From: Porphyromonadaceae bacterium UBA2751
GTDB lineage: Bacteria; Bacteroidota; Bacteroidia; Bacteroidales; Muribaculaceae
Length of the DNA: 64,000 nucleotides
Assembly: GCA_002353285.1 (NCBI GenBank)
Contig: DEJJ01000017.1
Location: 1-64,000, forward strand
Direction: 5' to 3'
Positions 1-7,908 of this stretch are shown piece by piece. The position numbers and the translations under genes are program-made. The notes beneath the pieces are model-generated. The model saw only the letters and a program-made list of their open reading frames with translations. It did not search any database and had not been told where the DNA came from. Positions within the stretch are counted from its first letter, which is position 1. Each line of letters starts with the position of its first letter.

Positions 1-482
1 TGCCCGAAGGCTTCATCTATGTCCGTCAGCGGAATGTCTTTCTTGCCGAGCGAGTGCAGGTACTCTTGCAGATGGGCTTGCAGGGATTTACTCTGGCGGT
101 AGGTGTTCACCTTGTTCAGTTCATTGGCACGTATGCGCAGACGCTCACGTTCCCATTCGCCCATCTGCAGCAGGGTTGTCGGCTTCTTTGTCTTTTCAGT
201 GATGATGTTCTTCAAGATTTCGGGAGTAATGACACCGTTCTCACGCAGTTGCTCGTCATAGAGGGTGTCAATCCGCTTGCGCAGGTCGAGGAGTCGGTTG
301 TTGTCCCTTGCAATGGAGATTTCGCCATTCTTTGCGTTCCAGTCCTCCGGACGGCAGTAGATGTCCGTTGTCAGTGCGGTGCTCTTTCCGTCAATGGTGA
401 TACGGCACATGACGGCTGTGGTGCCGTCGGTCTTCACCTTGGCACGGTTGATGTAATACAGTTGGCTGAATGTACTTCTCAT
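1..482 (-). CDS. Tyrosine recombinase, N-terminal part (runs off the window)
   Basis: The frame begins with ATG at 482 (protein start MRSTFSQLYYINRAKVKTDG) and stays open to base 1, so about 160 residues are visible. The visible part is the arm-binding and SAM-like core-binding N-terminal region of Bacteroidetes conjugative-transposon integrases: the pattern 'MCRITIDGK...TDIYCRPEDWNAK' is typical of that family. The catalytic domain lies outside the window. It starts 13 nt after the stop of the neighbouring recombinase, so the two probably form one operon. Paired tyrosine recombinases are common at the ends of Bacteroidales integrative elements. The family is clear; its role as integrase or auxiliary recombinase is inferred. 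Confidence 0.85.
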   Translation of the reverse strand, partial: MRSTFSQLYYINRAKVKTDGTTAVMCRITIDGKSTALTTDIYCRPEDWNAKNGEISIARDNNRLLDLRKRIDTLYDEQLRENGVITPEILKNIITEKTKKPTTLLQMGEWERERLRIRANELNKVNTYRQSKSLQAHLQEYLHSLGKKDIPLTDIDEAFG

Positions 483-494
483 AATCGTTTCTCC

Positions 495-1724
495 TTATTT
501 TGTGATGAAATTAAAATCTTTGGTTGCTTCGATGAACTTGTCCATGTCCTCAAAGAGTTTCTTCGGGGTGACACGGGCATATACCTGTGTCTGGTTGATG
601 TTCGTGTGACCGAGCATCCTGCTGATGGTTTCCAACGGCACACCCTCTTCAAGCGTTATAAGACTGGCAAACGAGTGTCGCCCCTGGTGGAAGTGGATGG
701 GTTCTTTCAGACCTATCCAGCCCGATATGCCACGCAGATGGGCATGGAGGGTACGGTGGAACACATACGGAAAGAGTGTCTTTCGCGTATCATCGTGGTA
801 CTTCTCTATGAGGGCAATCGCTTCGGGCAGCAGTTTCACGGCTGCACGGTTCTCGTTCTTACGGCGCAGGTACTTCAGCCAGAGGTTGCCGTCCTCGTCG
901 ATGGAGAGATTATCATCCGTGACGGACACCACATCGGAGTAGGGTACGCCAGTGTAGCAGGCGAACAGGAACATGTCACGGGAGAGGATATGACCTTCGT
1001 GCTTAGGGTCAATCTGGAGGTCACGGATTTTCTCAAAGGTCTCACGGCTGAGAGCCTTGGGAGTGGTCTCGCGTTTCCTCGGCAGTGAGAAGTGGGCGAA
1101 GTATTGCCTTTCGGCAATGCCTTCCTTGAAGGCACCCTTGCAAGCCTTCTTCAGCAGGGCAAGGAAATGACGGGCAGATCCTTCATGTCCGCACTCGTCA
1201 CAGATGTACGACTGGAAATCATAGATGAACTGCTCCGTCAGCTGCCCGAAAGCAATGTCCTCAGTCTTGAACTTCTTCAAGATGAAGGCTTGCAGATAGT
1301 CGCAGAAAGCCTTATAGTGGTAGTAGGTGCCCTTGGCACGGTCAACGCCGATGCGTGAATGACATTCGTCCTTCATGCGCTGTGCATACTGCATCAGCGT
1401 TACTTGTGACTGGATGCTACCCTGCAAGACCGCCTTAACGTCAGCGGCACAGAAGTCCGACTGACGTGCCTTTACGGACTCATAGGCATTGTTGATTGAC
1501 AACAGCAGTTGCTCAATCTTGCGGTTCACCTCTACCGCCTCCTTGCTCTTGCCGTTCAGACGGCTTTCACGGGGATTCCACAAGTCAGGGGTGCAGGAAA
1601 TCTTGCACGAAAACTGAGACATCGAGTTTCCGAGGGTGATACGTCCCATGATGGGAGCCTTTCCTTTCTTGTCTGTCGTGCTCTTTTTGAGGTAGAGCAG
1701 CACCTTGAATTTTTCATCTTTCAT
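495..1724 (-). CDS. Tyrosine recombinase / site-specific integrase (CTn type)
   Basis: A 409-aa phage-type integrase that cuts and rejoins DNA through a 3'-phosphotyrosine. The N-terminal arm-binding domain is about 1-100, the SAM-like core-binding domain about 110-215 and the catalytic domain about 225-400. Visible catalytic residues are the HQGR box (H346, R349), H373 in GHTNINQT and the nucleophile Y382 in VYARV. The usual Arg I motif (TGLRxxD) reads TGVPYSD near residue 258. Loss of that Arg is also known in IntDOT-type recombinases, so the enzyme is probably still active. It lies just upstream of the second recombinase and next to short GGTAACG repeats, which fits an element end. Confident as to family. 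Confidence 0.93.
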   Translation of the reverse strand: MKDEKFKVLLYLKKSTTDKKGKAPIMGRITLGNSMSQFSCKISCTPDLWNPRESRLNGKSKEAVEVNRKIEQLLLSINNAYESVKARQSDFCAADVKAVLQGSIQSQVTLMQYAQRMKDECHSRIGVDRAKGTYYHYKAFCDYLQAFILKKFKTEDIAFGQLTEQFIYDFQSYICDECGHEGSARHFLALLKKACKGAFKEGIAERQYFAHFSLPRKRETTPKALSRETFEKIRDLQIDPKHEGHILSRDMFLFACYTGVPYSDVVSVTDDNLSIDEDGNLWLKYLRRKNENRAAVKLLPEAIALIEKYHDDTRKTLFPYVFHRTLHAHLRGISGWIGLKEPIHFHQGRHSFASLITLEEGVPLETISRMLGHTNINQTQVYARVTPKKLFEDMDKFIEATKDFNFITK

Positions 1725-1837
1725 ACTCGCTTATAAATTGGTTGCAAAATTAGCTCAATTACAAGCGTCCTCCGTATGGAAGAATGTGTCCGAATATGTA
1801 TGTTTTTCCGAGCCTCCGACTAATTCGGGGTCTCATT

Positions 1838-1886
1838 CGTTACCAATACAATTTTCGGTAACGAGACAGGTAACGATTTGGTAACG
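1838..1886. repeat. Cluster of GGTAACG repeats beside the integrase
   Basis: Four copies of a 7-mer lie within 49 bp: CGTTACC (1838-1844, inverted), then GGTAACG at 1857-1863, 1869-1875 and 1880-1886. The direct copies are 11-12 bp apart, about one helical turn, so a protein could contact them on one face of the DNA. They sit 114-162 bp upstream of the integrase start. Arm-type integrase or excisionase sites, or an operator for the integrase promoter, are the likely readings. No binding is shown by sequence alone. Confidence 0.4.
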
Positions 1887-1957
1887 GAACGATGGCCATA
1901 TTTCACAATATGCATTCCTGCCCATCGAAACATGGAATACATAAAATCAGCAGTCTG

Positions 1958-2698
1958 TCAGGCACTTACGGGAATAATCTCCACGTTCGTCTTACCCTTG
2001 ATTTCTTGGTTATATTCCCCAATAGAAGTCACCGAGTTGGGGATGGTAACCGAAGTCAAGCCTATGCAACCACTGAATGCGAAGTCGCCAATAGTGGTCA
2101 CAGAGTTGGGGATGGTAACAGATTGTAATCCTATCAAAAGACCACAAAGATACGCAGGTATTATCTCAACTTCATCTCCAAATGTAAAAGTGTTGATATT
2201 TGAACATCCACAAAAAACTGTTCGATCGAATTGTGAATTTATCTCGCATATTTTGGGATTCCATGTTATCGAGGTCAAGCCTGTACAATAATGAAACGCC
2301 GTACCACCAATCTCAGTCACCGAGTTGGGTATGGTCACTGATGTCAAGCCAGAACAACCATAAAACGCACCATTACCAATCGTAGTCACTGAGTTGGGGA
2401 TTGTCACTGAAGTCAAGCCAGTACAGCTATCAAAAGCAAAGTCATCAATCGAAGTAACAAAATAGCTAGTCCCATTGTAGGTTAAATTTTCAGGAATGTT
2501 TAATTCGCCTGTAAGATTTTCATAACCATTGCCATATCCATATGAATTAGTTCTTTGCCACGTCACCGTCACGCTTGTGCCATCGCTGTTGTAGTTATAG
2601 CACAATCCATCGACCATAAAGTCGTAGGCGCTTGCCAGTTGCGGGAGCATTGCCGCTATTAATGCGAGCAAAAATGATTTAAGTAATTTAGTTTTCAT
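1958..2698 (-). pseudogene. BspA-like leucine-rich repeat surface protein, 3'-truncated
   Basis: A signal peptide (about 1-24, ending LASA-Y) is followed by BspA/TpLRR repeats (LRR_5 family) of the form SVTIPNSVTTIGNGAFYGC-GLT, roughly every 23 residues. Such proteins are exported and usually act in adhesion. The last repeat breaks off at 'NSVTSIGEY' and continues into about 20 unrelated residues before the stop; no C-terminal sorting domain follows. Family members are usually much longer, so the gene seems cut off, probably by the integrated element to its left; the break is near 2015. A -7 box at 2943-2950 on this strand could drive it with a leader of about 240 nt. It may still be expressed as a short secreted protein. 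Confidence 0.7.
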
Positions 2699-3268
2699 TG
2701 TTTTATATATTTAATAATAAAGTTATTCATCCTTTATATTTTGATTACTTGCCATTTTAGTGGAATCTATATCATCTATGAATCTCATAGTTTTTATGTA
2801 TGCACATGACAAATCCTCACAATCCATTATGGTGGACTGTGCTTGGAGATTAATAGTGATGTGGATGAGTAATATCTATTTCTACCAGTTGTCACGGTTT
2901 TTATAGCCTAATTTGGTTTATGATTTGGTATGAATCAGTTTGCAAAAATAGTGATAATATTTTTAAAGTCAAAAGAAGCTAAAAATATTTTGGATTCTCA
3001 AAAATATAATTTTTAAAACACATAATCTCTACTAAAGCAACTCGTCAAGTGTAACAGCATGGTTGATGATGCTGGAGTCAATTTTACCCATTTTGGGGCA
3101 AGTTTGATTTTATATCTCCCCAAAATTACTATTTTAAACCCATTTTTGGGGCGGTATAATTCAAGTCAATTCACTGAATAATCACAAAAATTCCTTTAAA
3201 ACTCAGCCAAAATGAAATATTTTTGTTGAATTTGGCTGAGTTTTAAAATAAATTAGTCTATGAATGAC
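2699..3268. other. AT-rich intergenic region without a recognisable gene
   Basis: About 570 bp of AT-rich sequence. It holds a -7 box for the BspA-like gene (plus-strand caaaaata 2943-2950), two copies of an ACCCATTTTGGGGC-like string near 3086 and 3135, and the long hairpin at 3195-3247. No coding frame is supported. Confidence 0.5.
3195..3247. repeat. 17-bp perfect inverted repeat, 19-nt loop
   Basis: The arms TTTAAAACTCAGCCAAA (3195-3211) and TTTGGCTGAGTTTTAAA (3231-3247) match perfectly around an AT-rich loop. It lies 22 bp before the first yifB remnant. It could be a transcription terminator for an element that is gone, a recombination site or a protein site. The inner TCAGCCAAA/TTTGGCTGA part only loosely resembles the island operator. 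Confidence 0.5.
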
Positions 3269-4008
3269 ACAATTCTATCCCACCACATAATCGTATACTT
3301 GTGCCGTAGCCCTATGTGGTGGCTCGTCATATCCTACCCCTGGGGGAAATCAGTTTGGCCCACAATGGTGTCCTTTTCCTTGACGAGTTGCCAGAGTTTA
3401 ACCGCTCGGTTTTAGAAGTAATGCGGCAGCCGCTGGAGGACCGCCACATCTCGATTTCACGCGCCAAGTATAGCATCGACTATCCAGCCTCGTTCATGCT
3501 CGTGGCCTCGATGAATCCGTGCCCTTGCGGCTACTACGGCCACCCCACCAAGCAATGCATCTGCACGCCCCACCAGCGTCACAACTATATGGGCAAGATT
3601 TCGGGCCCACTGTTGGACAGAATCGACCTGCAAGTGGAGGTTCAGCCCGTCAACTTCGAGCAGATGTCGAGCAAGCAGCCAGGCGAACCGAGCGCGGCAA
3701 TCAGGGAAAGAGTCATAAAAGCGCGAGCCATCCAAAGTCTGCGTTACAAGAACCACCCAGGCATTCACTGCAACGCACAGATGACTACCGCACTGCTGCA
3801 CCAGTACGCCGAGCCCGACGCCGAGGGCATGGCCCAGTTGCGCCAGGCCATCACCAGCATGAACATGAGCGCCCGCGCCTACGACCGCATCCTAAAAGTA
3901 GCCCGCACCATCGCCGACCTAGACTGCAGCGTCACCGTCCGCTCCCCCCACATCATGGAAGCCATCGCCTACCGCAACCTCGACCGCTCCAACTACTTTA
4001 ATTTGTAA
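3269..4008 (+). pseudogene. yifB: YifB/ComM Mg-chelatase-like ATPase, 3' remnant 1
   Basis: From 3316 an open frame of 230 aa matches the C-terminal half of YifB/ComM (normally about 510 aa): GEISLAHNGVLFLDELPEF (Walker B region), the zinc-binding NPCPCGYYGHP with the following CICTP, KISGPLLDRIDL and the C-terminal Mg_chelatase_C domain. Upstream, 3269-3340 still encodes the preceding motif (HHxI...GGSSYPTPG) but in other frames. One break is the run of five G at about 3350; another lies near 3290. The Walker A half is missing altogether, so this cannot be a working helicase-like ATPase. It is one of three 3' remnants of this gene, all on the same strand, that delimit the island's cassettes. 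Confidence 0.88.
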
Positions 4009-4036
4009 TAATTTACTTTTTTACAATAAAAATATG

Positions 4037-4076
4037 AACCTATGCCATGATTTGGCATAGGTTTGTTGTATCTTTG
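4037..4076 (+). promoter_or_regulatory. Island operator a and -7 box, in front of the WYL1 gene
   Basis: A perfect dyad with 11-bp arms, AACCTATGCCA / TGGCATAGGTT, and a 5-nt spacer spans 4037-4063. The -7 box TATCTTTG is at 4069-4076, its first base 19 nt from the dyad centre (4050). The same geometry recurs at five other island promoters. The dyad covers the -33 region, so a bound protein would be expected to block or reposition RNA polymerase. Confidence 0.75.
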
Positions 4077-4092
4077 CACAAAACATTGAATT

Positions 4093-5016
4093 ATGAGTTA
4101 TAACATTCAACAAAACTTGGTCGGGAAATATGTGTGGCTCATCGAGACCATATATCGAGCCAAACGCATTACGTTCAAGGAAATCAACGAGCGGTGGCGC
4201 GACAACGTGGAAATGAGTGGCGGAGAGGACATCCCATTGCGCACATTTAACAATTGGCGTTATGCCATTCAGGACATGTTCGGATTGTTTATTGAGAACG
4301 AGCGATGCGGCGACTATCGCTACTACATAGAGAATGAGGAGGACATCAGCAACAACGGTCTGCGATCATGGATCTACAGCACCTACTGCGTGGGCAACGC
4401 ACTGGCAGGCTGTCAGGGCATCAAGGACCGCATTCTGCTCGAGTATGTGCCATCGGGCCAGCAACACCTGCAGCCCATCATCGATGCTATGAAGGAGAAC
4501 CGGGTGCTCAACATCACTTACAAGAGCTTCTGGAGCGAAAAAGAGAGGACTTACAACGTGCAACCATTGTGCATCAAGCTGTTCCGCCAGCGCTGGTATC
4601 TTGTAGTGAGATACGACAAACCTGGCTATTCGCCGTGGGTTTGCGCCCTTGATCGCATACTGATGCTGGAGAAGACCGAGGAAACCTTCACTATGCCAAA
4701 GGACTGGGATGCTGAAGAGTATTTTGATGGCTTCATTGGCGTTTTGTGCTATGACGATTGCAAGAAGGAAATAGTGAAGATTAAAGTCTCTACTAGTCAA
4801 GCTAATTACCTACGCAGCCTCAAGTTGCATGAGTCGCAGGAAGAGGTTGAGCGAAATGAGGATTACAGTATCTTTACTTACTACCTGCGCCCAACTTACG
4901 ACTTTATGCAAGAACTGCTTTGGAACGGCGAAGAAGTAGAAGTACTAGAGCCACAATGGCTCCGCGATGAGATGAGAGGGAGAATTGAACGGATGCTTGA
5001 CTTATATAAGGATTAG
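4093..5016 (+). CDS. WYL-domain transcriptional regulator 1
   Basis: A 307-aa protein with an N-terminal DNA-binding region (about 10-100, including GEDIPLRTFNNWRYAIQ), a WYL domain (about 135-215, holding the literal RWYLVVR) and a C-terminal WCX-like extension. WYL proteins are ligand-responsive regulators; relatives such as BrxR and CapW bind inverted repeats and repress phage-defence genes. A perfect dyad overlaps its promoter, so autoregulation is likely. It is the first gene of cassette A. A 28-codon exonuclease stub follows after 3 nt, then the 336-aa unknown gene. The paralogue at 20918-21865 has the same layout. Which promoters it binds is inferred. Confidence 0.92.
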   Translation: MSYNIQQNLVGKYVWLIETIYRAKRITFKEINERWRDNVEMSGGEDIPLRTFNNWRYAIQDMFGLFIENERCGDYRYYIENEEDISNNGLRSWIYSTYCVGNALAGCQGIKDRILLEYVPSGQQHLQPIIDAMKENRVLNITYKSFWSEKERTYNVQPLCIKLFRQRWYLVVRYDKPGYSPWVCALDRILMLEKTEETFTMPKDWDAEEYFDGFIGVLCYDDCKKEIVKIKVSTSQANYLRSLKLHESQEEVERNEDYSIFTYYLRPTYDFMQELLWNGEEVEVLEPQWLRDEMRGRIERMLDLYKD

Positions 5017-5019
5017 ATA

Positions 5020-5106
5020 ATGCTGGACTTTGCTGCAATAGACTTTGAAACGGCCAACAGCCAACAGCGAGCGCAGGATTGCAAGAAAAGTTTTGTAAAC
5101 ACATAA
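5020..5106 (+). pseudogene. DEDDh 3'-5' exonuclease, N-terminal stub
   Basis: The ATG at 5020 opens a 28-codon frame beginning MLDFAAIDFETANSQQRAQD. This is the start of PolC/DnaQ-like exonucleases, with exonuclease motif I (D-F-E-T-A) intact. After about 20 residues the similarity stops and the frame ends at 5106. An exonuclease of this type directly behind a WYL gene is a familiar Bacteroidales arrangement, so this looks like a deleted second gene of that operon and not chance coding. Confidence 0.65.
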
Positions 5107-5119
5107 AATATTTAATAAT

Positions 5120-6130
5120 ATGATTACACTTACAGATGATTTAATTAGAAACGCTTTTGACAAACTGGGAATAGATGAGAAGTTTTTTCCATTTTTTGAT
5201 AAAGAGATTAGAGAGAGTTTAAATCAATCATGGCTAAGTCTTCCTGAAGATGAAGATGCTACGGAAGAGGACATTGAAGAAGAAAACAGAGAATTATCCA
5301 TCATTCTTGATATAGCCAGTAAACGTACTATTATTTTTGCGACTGAAATCGAAAAAGGTCATTCCGAGACTTGGGCAAATTCATATGCTGAGCAGGCTTT
5401 AGATGAAGAAGAATTTAACATAGTATTTTATGCTTATAACTCAATAGACGATAGGGAACAGAGAGATAAGGAACTGGATATTCATGTAAATTCTTTGAGT
5501 GACGAAATATTATTCAGAGATCGGTATAAGAAACTCTTTCACGAATTTGAGTTTGACCTTCATGAAAAGGCTCTTGAGTATTGTGAATTATACCACCAAT
5601 GCATCAAAGGTGGAAAAAGTGAGATTTATTCCCATGCTTTTGCTGATAAAATGAATAGTTACCACGGGAATCGTCATTTTAATCATGTCGCTGAAATCTA
5701 TGCTGATGCTTATGAGCAAGCTATAAAGAATGGGATGGATGATGAACAAGCCTATCAATTTGGCAGTTTCTTCATATATATTAGTGATGAAGACTCTTGG
5801 TTTACATCAATAATCCATTTTTTGAATGAGTATCACGAAGATTGGCAAAAAGAATTATACCTTTATTTGGCCCTAAAGGACTACAAACATTATCGCAAGA
5901 ACGATATGCCTGAGCTTGAGGTTGATGAACTCAAAAAAGAGCTTTATCAAATAAAGAGTTTTGATGATAATGACAGAATACCTCCATTTGATTTTCCTGA
6001 TGAGGTCGATGATACAAGAAGGCACAAAAAAAGAACAAGCTCAAGGGATGAACTTCTAGACATGATGTTTGACCGAGACGAAGATTTTAATGACGATGAT
6101 GACGGAATAGGGGGTATTTTATCAAAATAA
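5120..6130 (+). CDS. Acidic helical protein of unknown function
   Basis: 336 aa, strongly acidic (runs such as DEDATEEDIEEENRE and FDRDEDFNDDDDG near the ends), no signal peptide or membrane segment. The middle holds at least three degenerate helical units of similar length, each with a small-residue/Ala-Tyr pattern (EKGHSETWANSYAEQAL, KGGKSEIYSHAFADKMN, KNGMDDEQAYQFGSFF). This suggests a SEL1/TPR-like solenoid. I do not recognise a named family. It follows the WYL1 gene on the same strand with no clear promoter of its own and is more AT-rich than the WYL gene. A role in the island's system is inferred only from position. Confidence 0.75.
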   Translation: MITLTDDLIRNAFDKLGIDEKFFPFFDKEIRESLNQSWLSLPEDEDATEEDIEEENRELSIILDIASKRTIIFATEIEKGHSETWANSYAEQALDEEEFNIVFYAYNSIDDREQRDKELDIHVNSLSDEILFRDRYKKLFHEFEFDLHEKALEYCELYHQCIKGGKSEIYSHAFADKMNSYHGNRHFNHVAEIYADAYEQAIKNGMDDEQAYQFGSFFIYISDEDSWFTSIIHFLNEYHEDWQKELYLYLALKDYKHYRKNDMPELEVDELKKELYQIKSFDDNDRIPPFDFPDEVDDTRRHKKRTSSRDELLDMMFDRDEDFNDDDDGIGGILSK

Positions 6131-6286
6131 TTATTATGAATTTTTCAAAAAATGGCTAATAAGGTTCCACACCGCCCAAAACACTCCGAAATTATTTTTT
6201 TTGCTGATTTTCAGGCAGTTTTATTTGGAAATTTCAAAAAAATGAGATAAATTTGCAGAAAGTATTAATCTCTAAACAATATAATT

Positions 6287-6538
6287 ATGGCAAAATTTTA
6301 TTGTGAGTATTGTGGACAACAGTTCGCATCAGTTCAATCACTAACTGGCATGAAATGCCACCGTCACCCAAATGGTTCAAATAAAGGTCCACACAAACAT
6401 TACGAGGGTTGTGAAAAGAAACGCTACACTTGCAAATACTGCTGACAACAGTTTACTTCTATTATGTCAATGACAGGCATGTGGTGCCACCGCCATCCCG
6501 ATGGTCAAAACAAAGGAAAACACGCTCCAGCTTTGTAA
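6287..6538 (+). pseudogene. Double zinc-finger small protein with in-frame TGA
   Basis: The ATG at 6287 gives a frame with two similar zinc-finger-like units: FYCEYCGQQF...GMKCHRHPNG and YTCKYC-stop-QQF...GMWCHRHPDG. Each has CxxC and CxRHPxGxNKG(P/K)H. The first unit reads TGT-GGA-CAA and the second TGC-TGA-CAA at the same place, so one base change turns the expected Gly into a stop (6443-6445). The frame then continues to TAA at 6536. Either only the first finger is made (52 aa), or the gene is freshly inactivated. A -7 box TAAATTTG is at 6248-6255. It probably heads the operon with the nuclease gene that overlaps or follows it. Confidence 0.7.
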
Positions 6539-6554
6539 TACAAATACAAGACAG

Positions 6555-7778
6555 ATGATAAAATTAGAATCACTATTAAAACAAGTTTCAGAAATTGTTG
6601 CAAAAGAAAAAACACAACAAGAAGAGAAACGTAAACGAGGTGAAAACTTCAACATTTTCAATGTGCTTGGACTCTCAACAAGTGAGGTTAGGCTACACTC
6701 GGCATTCTTAGCTGAGCTTCTTAATCCTAATGGAGATCATGGTTTAGGAGATAAGTTTCTTGATGCCTTTTTAAAAATTGTCATTAAACGAGAAAAAACA
6801 ATTTTTGAGTTTGACACTAAATCAGCTAAGGTTTTTTGTGAGTTTTATATCGGAAATATATCTGAAAATTATACAGAGGGAGGTCGAATAGATATATTTA
6901 TTCAAGATGATAATAAACAGACAATAATAATCGAAAATAAAATTTATGCTGACGACCAAAAAAATCAATTACTCAGATATCATAACTACGCTGAAAACAT
7001 AATAGGCTCAAACAAATATATAATACTTTATTTATCATTAGAAGAAGGAGATGAGCCAAGTAAAGATTCCTTAGGCAATAAGCAGTTTGATTATCAAACC
7101 ATTAGCTATAAAAAAGACATCATGAATTGGCTTGAATATTGCGTCGGTATAGCTGCATTATTCCCAAGAGTAAGAGAAACACTATCTCAATACATTACAA
7201 ATTTAAAAGAAATAACTAATATTATGAGTGAAGATAATAAAGATGAATTTATCAATCTGCTTATTAATGAGGCAAATATAGAATCAACAATGTCTATTCG
7301 TCATTATTTAGATGAAATAATAATGACAATACGTAAAGATTTTATAGATAAACGTTTATTTATATTAGCTGAAAAGTATGGAACAGAGTTAAAATATGAC
7401 AAAGAATTTATAAATCTTCCAAGTGGCGAGAAGAAGGGTTATAAAAAAATTCGTTTTATCAATAAAGAGTATCATGGCTACTTTCAGATTGAGAACTATG
7501 GCTGCGAGGTTTACTATGGCATTGTAGCTGACGGTTATCGTGAAGAAGAAAAGAAAGAACTTGAACAGTTTGATGATTGGTGTGATGGAAAATCTAAACA
7601 TTGGCCATACGGCACAAAGTTTTTCCCAGGAAATCTCCGATATTGGGACGGTAAAGACACATTGATTGATATGGTAAAAGGCCATCAACTTATAGATATT
7701 ATTGATAGAGAATTAACACGCATAAAAGAGAATAAATTAATTGAAAAATTGGATAAGGAAATAAGAATGAAAAAATAA
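6555..7778 (+). CDS. PD-(D/E)XK nuclease family protein (PDDEXK_4-like)
   Basis: The catalytic core of the PD-(D/E)XK nuclease superfamily is visible: RIDIFI with D113, IIIENKIY with E127 and K129, and the following QLLRY helix (Q138-Y142); numbering starts from the ATG at 6555. The N-terminal part has the usual leader NVLGLSTSEVRLHSAFLAELLNP, in which E and H help form the active site. The C-terminal half is unassigned and Lys/Glu-rich. An in-frame ATG at 6501 would overlap the zinc-finger ORF and add 18 residues unlike the family, so 6555 is preferred. The gene is very AT-rich for this genome, a sign of transfer. Related proteins are often found in defence islands; the substrate is unknown. 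Confidence 0.85.
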   Translation: MIKLESLLKQVSEIVAKEKTQQEEKRKRGENFNIFNVLGLSTSEVRLHSAFLAELLNPNGDHGLGDKFLDAFLKIVIKREKTIFEFDTKSAKVFCEFYIGNISENYTEGGRIDIFIQDDNKQTIIIENKIYADDQKNQLLRYHNYAENIIGSNKYIILYLSLEEGDEPSKDSLGNKQFDYQTISYKKDIMNWLEYCVGIAALFPRVRETLSQYITNLKEITNIMSEDNKDEFINLLINEANIESTMSIRHYLDEIIMTIRKDFIDKRLFILAEKYGTELKYDKEFINLPSGEKKGYKKIRFINKEYHGYFQIENYGCEVYYGIVADGYREEEKKELEQFDDWCDGKSKHWPYGTKFFPGNLRYWDGKDTLIDMVKGHQLIDIIDRELTRIKENKLIEKLDKEIRMKK

Positions 7779-7810
7779 TGATTTAAAAAATACTATAATT
7801 ACCATTTCCT

Positions 7811-7853
7811 CTGGAGCTGTGCCTCAATTTGGCATAGCTCCAGTTTAATTTTG
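7811..7853 (+). promoter_or_regulatory. Island operator b and -7 box, in front of the MoxR/VWA operon
   Basis: A 33-bp dyad (CTGGAGCTGTGCC ... GGCATAGCTCCAG, 7811-7843) pairs at 12 of its 13 outer positions. Its core is TGCC-n7-GGCA. The -7 box TAATTTTG is at 7846-7853 and again starts 19 nt from the dyad centre (7827). The dyad could also act as a hairpin terminator for the upstream nuclease gene. Confidence 0.75.
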
Positions 7854-7908
7854 CCCCATAATCAAATGTTATGAGCCGCTGGGCTTGTTTTATTAAGAAA
7901 AAATATGC

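Noticed and set aside
54..1088. Plus-strand frame of 344 codons across the recombinase genes
   Set aside because: It covers parts of two real genes and the gap between them on the opposite strand.
1958..2450. DNA-level tandem repeats upstream of 2450
   Set aside because: These are coding repeats of the BspA-type LRR (GAGTTGGGGATGGT and so on), explained by the protein.
6443..6445. Selenocysteine or recoded TGA in the zinc-finger ORF
   Set aside because: The aligned codon in unit 1 is Gly, not Cys, and other genes here use TGA as a normal stop.
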